NCBI GenBank assembly: GCA_030610915.1
Contig: JAUWQS010000037.1
Location: forward strand, 1-10,084
DNA length: 10,084 bases
Origin: Pseudomonadota bacterium
GTDB taxonomy: Bacteria; Desulfobacterota; Syntrophia; Syntrophales; JADFWA01
Direction of reading: 5' to 3'
The notes beneath the pieces are model-generated. The model saw only the letters and a list, made by a program, of their open reading frames with translations, did not search any database and was not told the origin of the DNA. Below are positions 1 to 5,594 of the stretch, piece after piece (the stretch's first letter is position 1; the number at the start of each line of letters is the position of its first letter). Both the position numbers and the translations under genes were made by a program.

Positions 1-519
1 GTCCAGGAGGCAAGGAGAAAAATCGAGAAGATGGGAAAGACCCTGGAGTGGCACATGATAGGACACCTTCAGTCCAACAAGGCCAGGTACGCCGTCAGGC
101 TTTTCGATATGATTCATTCTGTTGACAGGTTGAACCTGGCCAGAGAGTTAGACAAAAGGTCCGGGGCAATGGGGCGCATAATCAGGATACTTATAGAGGT
201 AAACGTAAGCGGGGAAGAGACAAAGGACGGAGTCGGAAGCGAGGATGCCATAAGCCTTGTAAGGGGGGTTTCTGCCCTTGAGAATCTTTCTATTCAAGGG
301 CTTATGACCATGCCGCCCTGGTTTGATGATCCTGAAGAGGCAAGACCTTATTTTGTGTCCCTCAGGGAACTGAGAGACAGTATTATCGAAGAGAATATAC
401 CAAATATCGAGATGAGCGAACTTTCCATGGGAATGTCAGGTGACTATGAGGTGGCAGTTGAGGAAGGCTCCACGATAGTGAGGGTGGGAAGAGCTATTTT
501 TGGAGAGAGGAAATACTGA
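1..519 (+). CDS. yggS: YggS/PROSC-family PLP-binding homeostasis protein, 5'-truncated by the window
   Basis: The frame is open from base 1 and ends at TGA 517-519, giving 172 visible codons; the family is usually about 230 residues. It is the C-terminal three quarters of a YggS/PLPBP protein, a cytosolic fold-type III PLP carrier involved in vitamin B6 and amino-acid homeostasis rather than a classical enzyme. Visible signatures are the WHMIGHLQSNK block, a central strand EVNVSGEETKDG, the loop IQGLMTMPPW, and the C-terminal phosphate-binding region LSMGMSGDYEVAVEEGST followed by RVGRAIFGER. The PLP-binding lysine lies upstream of the window, so I cannot check it. The first ATG in view (position 31) is internal, because homology continues upstream of it. 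The next gene is convergent, so this gene ends its transcription unit here. Family assignment is firm; physiological role is inferred from the family. Confidence 0.93.
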   Translation, partial: VQEARRKIEKMGKTLEWHMIGHLQSNKARYAVRLFDMIHSVDRLNLARELDKRSGAMGRIIRILIEVNVSGEETKDGVGSEDAISLVRGVSALENLSIQGLMTMPPWFDDPEEARPYFVSLRELRDSIIEENIPNIEMSELSMGMSGDYEVAVEEGSTIVRVGRAIFGERKY

Positions 520-529
520 AGGCTGTTAG

Positions 530-585
530 CCCTTCGACAAGCTCAGGGTACGTCCCTCAAACCGTACCCTGAGCCTGTCGAAGGG
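530..585. terminator. Inverted repeat between convergent genes, likely bidirectional terminator or dispersed repeat
   Basis: Arms of 23 nt at 530-552 and 563-585 are complementary except at A540/C575, with a 10-nt loop (553-562). Read on the - strand the odd pair becomes a U.G wobble, so the - strand transcript folds without a true mismatch. The element starts 10 nt after the yggS stop and ends 7 nt before the stop of the convergent nuclease gene. There is no clear U-tract on either side, so it is not a textbook intrinsic terminator. The CCCTTCGACAAGCTCAGGG core resembles a repeat word I recall as dispersed in many environmental proteobacterial genomes; that is recollection, not a search. Confidence 0.7.
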
Positions 586-592
586 GCACTTT

Positions 593-1576
593 CTACCTTC
601 CCCCCTTGTAAATATACCTTTCAAAGAGTCTGTGAAATGGCGTCCAGTCTGTGTCATCGTTGTTTTTCTCTATAAACTCCTGAAATGCGCTCACCTTGGC
701 GTCAAGGTCATCAGCAAAGTGGACAATCAGCGCCTCTAATGTCTTGGGCCGCTTTGGTGATCCATATTCAAGTATGCCATGGTGGCTTAATAAAATATGC
801 CTCAGCTCCATGGCGAGTTGTTCAGGGAAATTTTCGATGTTGGCTATCTTTGCATCCATCGCCTCTACGCCTATCACGATATGCCCTATCAGTCTTCCCT
901 TATCGGTATAATCAATCATCTTGTCAAAGGATAATTCATATATCTTTCCTATATCATGGAGAATACCGCCGGCAATAAGGATATCTCTGTTTACTCCCTT
1001 GTAATGGTCTGCGGCCATGTCGATCAGACGTGTTACCGAGAGAGTATGTTCTAAAAGACCGCCTATATAAGCATGATGGAGCCCCTTGGCTGCAGGAGCT
1101 TTCTTGAATCGACCTGCTATATCTTCATCCTCAAAAAATTCATACAACAACTCTTTCAGGCAGGGAGTATCGACCTTCTTGACAAACTCCATCAGGTCTT
1201 TAAACATTCCGTCAATGTCTGAGGCGGAGGCAGGCAGAAAGTCACGAGGGTCTATCTCGGCATCCACGATCTTTCTTACTTCCGAGATCGAGAGTTGAAG
1301 CTGGTCTCTATAACTTACCGCCCTGGACCGGATGCGAATAAAATCCCCTTTATTGAAGACCCTGCTTAATTCGGCGGCGTTGTTCCATATCCTCCCTTCT
1401 ATCTCTCCCGTTCTGTCTTTGAGGCGGATATTAAGGTAAAGAGAGCCTTTCTGGGATGTGGCCATGTTTTTCTCAGCAACGAGGAATATGTCGCCGACAA
1501 TGTCTCCCGCACATATGTCTTCAATAAAGACACTCTTCATCTCGAAATAGCTTCCTTTGACGCTTGTTTCCCTCAT
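593..1576 (-). CDS. OB-fold/HD-domain 3'-5' exoribonuclease, YhaM-like
   Basis: 327 residues, close to the roughly 314 of Bacillus YhaM. Residues about 14-105 look like an OB-fold nucleic-acid-binding domain (LNIRLKDRTGEIEGRIW is typical). Residues about 160-300 form an HD domain with candidate metal ligands H177 (GGLLEHT), H207-D208 (LHDIGK), H232, H260, H265/H266 (LSHHG) and D289 (HFADDLDAK). YhaM-type proteins are metal-dependent 3'-5' exonucleases acting on RNA and single-stranded DNA in the cytosol. The ATG at 1576 overlaps the selB stop in an ATGA arrangement and has AAGGA 7 nt upstream, favouring this start and translational coupling to selB. An internal ATG at 1540 (MKSVFIEDI) also has an upstream AAGGAAG and matches where family members usually begin, so the first 12 residues are uncertain. 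Family call is solid; substrate is inferred. Confidence 0.88.
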   Translation of the reverse strand: MRETSVKGSYFEMKSVFIEDICAGDIVGDIFLVAEKNMATSQKGSLYLNIRLKDRTGEIEGRIWNNAAELSRVFNKGDFIRIRSRAVSYRDQLQLSISEVRKIVDAEIDPRDFLPASASDIDGMFKDLMEFVKKVDTPCLKELLYEFFEDEDIAGRFKKAPAAKGLHHAYIGGLLEHTLSVTRLIDMAADHYKGVNRDILIAGGILHDIGKIYELSFDKMIDYTDKGRLIGHIVIGVEAMDAKIANIENFPEQLAMELRHILLSHHGILEYGSPKRPKTLEALIVHFADDLDAKVSAFQEFIEKNNDDTDWTPFHRLFERYIYKGGR

Positions 1577-3495
1577 TGCTCTTTCCTTTCTCTCAGCACA
1601 CGGTGATCGCCCACCCTTATGGTAAGCCGTGTCCTGTCAAAATATTCCATAAGGGGTATGATAAATTTTCGGGAGAGTCCCGTCATATCTTTGAAGCTTG
1701 CCGGTGTGGACTTTCCATCCTTCTGAAGTAGATTTCTATAATCTTCCCCGAGTTTGCTCAGTATGTCTTTGTGAAAGCACATGCCTTCGCTTACTTTTAT
1801 AAGCGCCCCTTCGTTTAACATAACTTTCATAACCGTTTCGATCTGATCTCCTCCCTCCTTGAATCTTGCCGGCAACTCTTTTGTTGACGGTGGTGTAAGC
1901 CCTGTTTCCAGATAAATTTTTTCTGTCTCTTCCCTCAGCCCCATGAGTTTTCCGTCGAGATTAACAGCGTGATCCGCAATCCTGACATTTTTCTTATCCG
2001 TCACTATTTTTCCCGTTTTCTCAAGGTCGGAAATCGCCATGTTGAAAAGCCCCGAGTCGATAAACCGTCCCACCTCCGTCCGCAGCTCTTCCTTGAGAAG
2101 TCCCTCCTGAAGGGGAAATTTTTTGTGGTAAGCTTTTATTTCTGAGAGGATTTTCCCCTGGAGTCCTTTGTACGCAGTGGAGGAAACAATGCTGACAACA
2201 TTTCTGTTCAGCATTATTACCTGTCTTTTTGAAGACATCTCCTTGAGAATCCTGTCAAGCCTGTTCGGGTTGATACCCGTTCTTACTACAAGCTCCGGAG
2301 GTGTGATCCCGTTAAGATCGACACGATCGATGATTATGCCCGTTCTTTCCGGATCGGCGCCGTCTTGCAGCAGGTTGAAATCCGATTTTGTCCTGTCGGA
2401 ATGTCTTTTATGTTTGCAGGCAAGAGGGTCTAAAATTTTGCCGCCTCCTATTGTAGTGACCGGGGAATAACTCCTGATGACAAATCTGTCCCCGGCTACG
2501 GCAGTCGTGGGAGTTCCAAGAAAGACCTGGGCATAACCCTCCTCTTCCGGTTCCATTTCATCTCTTCCGATGAGAAGGAGCCTCGAGATTATTTCACTGG
2601 TTCCCGAGTGAAACCTGACAAGCGTCCTGTTCTTTAATTTTCTGCCGGTACAGGAAAGATATTTGAGGGATACATCGAATCGCGATGACGGTACGAGGGC
2701 GCCGGTATGAGCGAGAATGTCACCTCTTTGTATACGCGTTTTTTCGATTCCCTGAAGATTTATGGCTGTTCTCTGTCCGGTCTCGGCCTTTGCCACCGCT
2801 TCATTATGGACCTGGATTCCCCTGACCTTTGCCGTAATCCGCCGTCCCGGCATTATCTCAACAGCGTCACCCACTTTTACCTCCCCCGACATCAGGGTTC
2901 CGGTTACCACCGTTCCAAATCCCTTCATGGTGAACACCCTGTCAACCGGAAGCCTGAAGATTCCTGTGTCACGACGTTCGGGAATTCCGGATGCGACTTT
3001 ATCTAAGATCGAAAGAAATTCAGGAAGACCTTCACCTGTGACCGACGAAAGGGGAACGACAGGGGATTCCTCCATAAATGTGCCTTTTAAGAAATCCTCT
3101 ATGTCATCTTTGACAAGATCGAGCCATTCCTCATCGACGAGGTCGATCTTGGTGAGAGCAACTATGCCCTTCTTGATGTCTAAAAGCGAGCATATATCGA
3201 GATGCTCTCTTGTCTGAGTCATCACACCCTCGTCCGCTGCTATGACAAGGACAACCATATCTATTCCACCGGCTCCCGCGACCATGTTTTTTACGAACTT
3301 TTCATGACCTGGAACGTCCACTATCCCGAGCCTCCGGCCACTTTTAAGCGCAAGTGAAGCAAAGCCAAGCTCAATGGTTATTCCCCGCTCTTTTTCTTCC
3401 TTCAGTCTGTCCGTATCCACGCCGGTGAGAGCCTTGATCAGGGCAGTCTTTCCATGGTCGATATGTCCGGCTGTGCCCATGATTATGTGCTGCAT
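1573..3495 (-). CDS. selB: Selenocysteine-specific translation elongation factor SelB
   Basis: 640 residues from the ATG at 3495, near the 614 of E. coli and 634 of Moorella SelB. SelB is a GTPase that delivers Sec-tRNA(Sec) to the ribosome at UGA codons marked by a SECIS hairpin. The G domain is complete: P-loop GHIDHGKT (10-17), switch I GITIELGF (about 38-45), DVPGH (60-64) and TKID (115-118), the last being the SelB-like variant of NKxD. EF-Tu-like domains 2 and 3 follow (GFGTVVTGTLMSG and onward). The last 200 or so residues correspond to the winged-helix region that binds SECIS RNA. I reject a GTG at 3528: it lacks a Shine-Dalgarno and adds residues before the usual SelB start, whereas ATG 3495 has AAGG just upstream, closely spaced. 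No selA, selC or in-frame-TGA selenoprotein gene is in the window. The stop overlaps the next gene by 4 nt. Confidence 0.95.
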   Translation of the reverse strand: MQHIIMGTAGHIDHGKTALIKALTGVDTDRLKEEKERGITIELGFASLALKSGRRLGIVDVPGHEKFVKNMVAGAGGIDMVVLVIAADEGVMTQTREHLDICSLLDIKKGIVALTKIDLVDEEWLDLVKDDIEDFLKGTFMEESPVVPLSSVTGEGLPEFLSILDKVASGIPERRDTGIFRLPVDRVFTMKGFGTVVTGTLMSGEVKVGDAVEIMPGRRITAKVRGIQVHNEAVAKAETGQRTAINLQGIEKTRIQRGDILAHTGALVPSSRFDVSLKYLSCTGRKLKNRTLVRFHSGTSEIISRLLLIGRDEMEPEEEGYAQVFLGTPTTAVAGDRFVIRSYSPVTTIGGGKILDPLACKHKRHSDRTKSDFNLLQDGADPERTGIIIDRVDLNGITPPELVVRTGINPNRLDRILKEMSSKRQVIMLNRNVVSIVSSTAYKGLQGKILSEIKAYHKKFPLQEGLLKEELRTEVGRFIDSGLFNMAISDLEKTGKIVTDKKNVRIADHAVNLDGKLMGLREETEKIYLETGLTPPSTKELPARFKEGGDQIETVMKVMLNEGALIKVSEGMCFHKDILSKLGEDYRNLLQKDGKSTPASFKDMTGLSRKFIIPLMEYFDRTRLTIRVGDHRVLRERKEQ

Positions 3496-3548
3496 GAGCC
3501 TTAAATAACAAAATCCCTGAATTTGCACAACGAGAAAAAACAGGCGTT

Positions 3549-3727
3549 CACCGCAGAGGCGTAGAGAACGCAGAGAAAATATTGAGGAGGTTCAACTGTT
3601 CACGGTTAACCGTTTTTTAGCCACTGAACTGTAAACCTTAGTTACTCACGGACAAACGAGTTTGTCCATGCCACCCGCTCGCTTTGAGCTGTTTTGTCGT
3701 TTCTGCGTTCTCTGTGCCTCTGCGGTA
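3549..3727. repeat. Large imperfect inverted repeat in the selB/mltG divergent gap
   Basis: The divergent gap 3496-3784 (289 nt) codes for nothing I can support. Its main content is a pair of arms, 3550-3573 and 3703-3726, matching at 22 of 24 positions (mismatches at 3561/3715 and 3562/3714), with looser similarity just outside. The arm core ACCGCAGAGGC...GAGAACGCAG is of a type I recall as a dispersed intergenic repeat, not checked. Between the arms lie two smaller palindromes: a perfect 12-bp one at 3602-3613 followed by Ts, and an 8-bp stem with 2-nt loop at 3650-3667. I see no strong promoter for selB or mltG; TTGTCA at 3747-3752 is a possible -35 for mltG but has no good -10. Confidence 0.75.
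3650..3667. repeat. Short perfect hairpin inside the divergent gap
   Basis: GGACAAAC at 3650-3657 and GTTTGTCC at 3660-3667 are exact reverse complements separated by GA. It sits between the long arms of the surrounding inverted repeat. It could be an independent repeat unit, a weak terminator-like hairpin or an operator for a dimeric regulator; the sequence does not decide. There is no following T-tract. Confidence 0.5.
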
Positions 3728-3784
3728 AAATGCAGATCGAAAAGTGTTGTCAATAATCTGCCGTCGTGATAAGTTAATAAGATT

Positions 3785-4798
3785 ATGAGGTTCATTAATG
3801 AGAATAAATTTTATATAGCGATCATCTGCATCATCATCCCCTTTGTTCTTTATGCGATTATTTCAGATTATGCGGAAAGACCTGTGGACAGTCAGGGTAT
3901 TCCCGCGACGATAGAAATCCCCAGAGGAACCGGCTTTTCCAGGATAACCGTGATTCTTGAGGAAGCAGGATTAATAAGACACAAGAGATTATTTTATCTG
4001 CTGGCAAAGTTGAAAGATGCTCCAACCAATATCAGGGCGGGAGAATATGAGATGAACAGTTCCATGTCCCCGACTGATATCATCAACAAACTGTTAAAGG
4101 GCAGTATTAAAGGATACAGGGTACCCATACCTGAGGGCTTTAATATACGCCAGATAGCCGCCCGGCTGGCCTCATCAGATCTCGTCAATGAAGAAAAGTT
4201 CATTAAAGCAGCATCAGATCCACAGTTTGTCACATCACTCGGGATACAGGGAAACAGCGTTGAGGGTTTTTTATTTCCAGATACTTACATATTTGACCGG
4301 TCGATGGATGAAAAGGGACTCATAAAGGTGATGGTCAACCGGTTCAGGCATGTGGTGACGCCGGATATGTCAAAAAGGGCGGCGGAACTCGGTCTTACGA
4401 CTGAGGAATTTGTCACACTCGCATCTATGACTGAGAAGGAAGGTGGACCAAAAGAAGAAAAAGCATTGATATCCGCCGTTTTCTACAACAGGCTTAAAGA
4501 GGGAATGAGACTGCAGAGCGATCCCACTGCTATTTACGGGATTAAGGATTTTGATGGTAATATAACAAAGAAGCACTTGAGGAGTAAAACACCCTATAAT
4601 ACATACCGGATATGGGGGCTGCCGCCTGGGCCAATCACAAATCCCGGCCAGGATTCCTTATTGGCCGCCCTTTATCCTGCCGATGTTCCCTATCTTTACT
4701 TCGTATCCAAAAATAATGGATCCCACCACTTTTCAACCAACCTTGTTTCTCACAATAAAGCGGTCTTGAGATACCAGATTAAAAGAAAAAAAATGTAA
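3785..4798 (+). CDS. mltG: Endolytic murein transglycosylase MltG (YceG family)
   Basis: 337 residues, essentially the length of E. coli MltG (340). MltG is an inner-membrane lytic transglycosylase that cleaves nascent glycan strands internally and is proposed to release them from the synthase, helping set strand length. One N-terminal membrane anchor spans about residues 9-27, and the rest is periplasmic. A LysM-like region at about 40-110 (IEIPRGTGFSRITVILEEAGLI, in part) precedes the catalytic YceG domain. Signatures are EGFNIRQIA, VEGFLFPDTY, ASMTEKEGG with presumed catalytic E217 (aligned by eye to E. coli E218), NRLKEGMRLQSDPTAIYG, TPYNTYRIWGLPPGPITNPG and YFVSKNNGSHHFS. The ATG at 3785 gives the expected N-terminus but has only a weak Shine-Dalgarno. 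Downstream is a 261-nt gap with a strong promoter, so mltG is probably not in the same primary transcript as mraZ. Confidence 0.95.
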   Translation: MRFINENKFYIAIICIIIPFVLYAIISDYAERPVDSQGIPATIEIPRGTGFSRITVILEEAGLIRHKRLFYLLAKLKDAPTNIRAGEYEMNSSMSPTDIINKLLKGSIKGYRVPIPEGFNIRQIAARLASSDLVNEEKFIKAASDPQFVTSLGIQGNSVEGFLFPDTYIFDRSMDEKGLIKVMVNRFRHVVTPDMSKRAAELGLTTEEFVTLASMTEKEGGPKEEKALISAVFYNRLKEGMRLQSDPTAIYGIKDFDGNITKKHLRSKTPYNTYRIWGLPPGPITNPGQDSLLAALYPADVPYLYFVSKNNGSHHFSTNLVSHNKAVLRYQIKRKKM

Positions 4799-4823
4799 TT
4801 TTTTTTGGCATCCTTCATTTAGT

Positions 4824-4949
4824 AGTTTACACTTTCGGAAGGCAGCTAAGTTAGCTATGGTCAGTTCAATTGGTTCAATTGGTTGGATTTGTTAGCTAAT
4901 TGAACCAATAAAACTAATCAAACTTATTAAACTGTAGAAAGTGTAAACT
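4824..4949. repeat. Nested palindromic repeat upstream of the mraZ promoter
   Basis: A perfect 13-bp inverted repeat (4824-4836 with 4937-4949) encloses a second perfect 11-bp one (4870-4880 with 4898-4908, 17-nt loop). The inner left arm overlaps a direct repeat, GTTCAATTG twice in a row at 4864-4881. The whole 126-bp block is AT-rich, non-coding, and ends 35 bp before the mraZ -35 box. It could be a small non-autonomous mobile element, a terminator region for mltG, or an upstream regulatory site. No flanking target-site duplication is obvious. Confidence 0.7.
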
Positions 4950-4984
4950 CCGTTTACATTATTATGAAATATGTCAAATTCCTC

Positions 4985-5013
4985 TTGACAAACCCCATAT
5001 CCCACTTTATAGT
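4985..5013 (+). promoter_or_regulatory. Sigma-70-type promoter of the mraZ/dcw operon
   Basis: TTGACA at 4985-4990 is a perfect -35 box, followed by a 17-nt spacer and TATAGT at 5008-5013, a 5/6 match to the -10 consensus. Transcription should start near 5019-5021, giving a leader of about 40 nt before the mraZ ATG. This is the only near-consensus promoter I see in the window and is placed as expected for Pmra. Confidence 0.85.
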
Positions 5014-5037
5014 TCCATTATAGTGGAGTAAAGTGGG
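5001..5037. promoter_or_regulatory. Inverted repeat spanning the mraZ -10 box and start site
   Basis: CCCACTTTA (5001-5009) and TAAAGTGGG (5029-5037) are perfect reverse complements, centred at 5019, where transcription is predicted to begin. The left arm overlaps the first two bases of the -10 box and the right arm contains most of the second MraZ box. It could be an operator recognised symmetrically by MraZ or another regulator, or chance reuse of the TGGG word. Confidence 0.55.
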
Positions 5038-5048
5038 TGATTGTGGGG
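5024..5048 (+). promoter_or_regulatory. MraZ operator: three TGGNN boxes at 10-bp spacing
   Basis: TGGAG (5024-5028), TGGGT (5034-5038) and TGGGG (5044-5048) are direct repeats separated by exactly 5 nt. In E. coli, MraZ binds TGGGN repeats with 5-nt spacers downstream of the -10 of its own operon. Spacing and location match; the first box departs from TGGGN at one base. The third box lies in the G-run that serves as the mraZ Shine-Dalgarno region. Confidence 0.75.
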
Positions 5049-5059
5049 GGGCTTATTGG

Positions 5060-5506
5060 ATGTCCGTATTCCGTGGAGAATATCACCATACAATAGATGG
5101 GAAGGGGAGGATTATTTTTCCCGCCAGACTGCGTGAGGTCTTCGCTGAAAAATACGACAACAAGTTGATTGTTACAAAGTGGGACGGTTATCTGATGGTC
5201 TTTCCGTATGACGAATGGAGGATATTAGAGGAAAAGGTTGGTCACCAGTCTATTTTGAGAAGGGAAGTAAGGGCGTTTCAGCGCTTTTTCATGGCGGGCG
5301 CCGTTGACTGCACATTTGACAGTCAGGGGAGGGTTCTTATCCCGCCAACGCTTCGGGAGTTTGCAAACCTTGAAAAAGATGTCATCCTTGCAGGCATGAT
5401 TAAAGTTGTCGAGATATGGAGTAAGGAGAGGTGGGAGGATGACATGAACAAAACGTCCGGCAATATTGACATCTTCAGTGATTATATGGCCGATCTGGGA
5501 ATATAG
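5060..5506 (+). CDS. mraZ: Transcriptional regulator MraZ
   Basis: 148 residues from ATG 5060 (E. coli MraZ 152). MraZ is an AbrB/SpoVT-like DNA-binding protein that forms a ring and represses its own dcw operon. Both tandem half-domains are present with the DxxxR signature: D13-R17 in [16 protein letters not shown] and D87-R91 in [17 protein letters not shown]. The C-terminal helix region ([12 protein letters not shown]) is typical. A GTG at 5033 would add nine residues not usual for the family and would lie inside the operator, so I chose ATG 5060, preceded at 8 nt by a G-run (5045-5051). The stop TAG ends at 5506, and its last G is the first base of the following palindromic element, so the very C-terminus could have been altered if that element inserted here. 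First gene after the promoter and its presumed autoregulator. Confidence 0.95.
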   Translation: MSVFRGEYHHTIDGKGRIIFPARLREVFAEKYDNKLIVTKWDGYLMVFPYDEWRILEEKVGHQSILRREVRAFQRFFMAGAVDCTFDSQGRVLIPPTLREFANLEKDVILAGMIKVVEIWSKERWEDDMNKTSGNIDIFSDYMADLGI

Positions 5507-5594
5507 GGGTCAGACCTTGACTATTGACTAACCAACAATAGTCGAGGGGTGACCCGTATAGTCACCGGTTAGTCAATAGTCGAGGTCTGACCCC
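5506..5594 (+). repeat. Palindromic element with a duplicated arm filling the mraZ-rsmH junction
   Basis: Arms 5506-5533 and 5567-5594 (28 nt each) pair fully on the + strand transcript apart from one U.G wobble (5518/5582). The loop holds a second, shorter copy of the right arm: 5536-5555 matches 5574-5593 at 18 of 20 positions. The left arm can therefore also pair with 5536-5555 (17 Watson-Crick pairs plus one wobble over 20 positions, 9-nt loop). A 6-bp hairpin (5548-5553 with 5561-5566) fits inside the long form only. The element runs from the last base of the mraZ stop to the base before the rsmH ATG. The GGGGTCAGACCT end resembles a dispersed repeat I recall near REP-type transposases; not verified. 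Confidence 0.9.
5582..5585 (+). promoter_or_regulatory. Probable rsmH ribosome binding site inside the repeat arm
   Basis: GAGG at 5582-5585 is the only Shine-Dalgarno-like word upstream of the rsmH ATG, with a 9-nt spacer. It lies wholly in the right arm of the palindrome and would pair with 5515-5518 in the long hairpin. It therefore both fixes the start at 5595 and makes initiation depend on RNA folding. Confidence 0.6.

Noticed and set aside
2762..3217. Long open frames on the strand opposite selB, and similar ones opposite ftsI and murE
   Set aside because: They are antisense to clearly conserved proteins, show no recognisable domains and have no supporting start signals.
3496..3528. 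GTG start at 3528 for selB, 11 codons upstream
   Set aside because: No Shine-Dalgarno precedes it and the added residues lie before the usual SelB N-terminus; ATG 3495 has AAGG upstream.
3541..3730. tRNA(Sec) gene or CRISPR-like repeats in the selB upstream gap
   Set aside because: No cloverleaf, T-loop or CCA-type end is recognisable, and the repeats are one inverted pair, not regularly spaced direct copies.
4786..4806. A8...T8 around the mltG stop as an intrinsic terminator
   Set aside because: The stem would be A-T pairs only, without a GC-rich part, so it is too weak to call.
4937..4944. AAAGTGT word as a mollicute-type MraZ box
   Set aside because: It is an isolated copy belonging to the 13-bp palindrome arm and lacks the spaced direct repeats expected for such boxes.
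5033..5059. GTG start at 5033 for mraZ
   Set aside because: It lies inside the MraZ boxes, close to the predicted transcription start, and adds residues not typical of the family.
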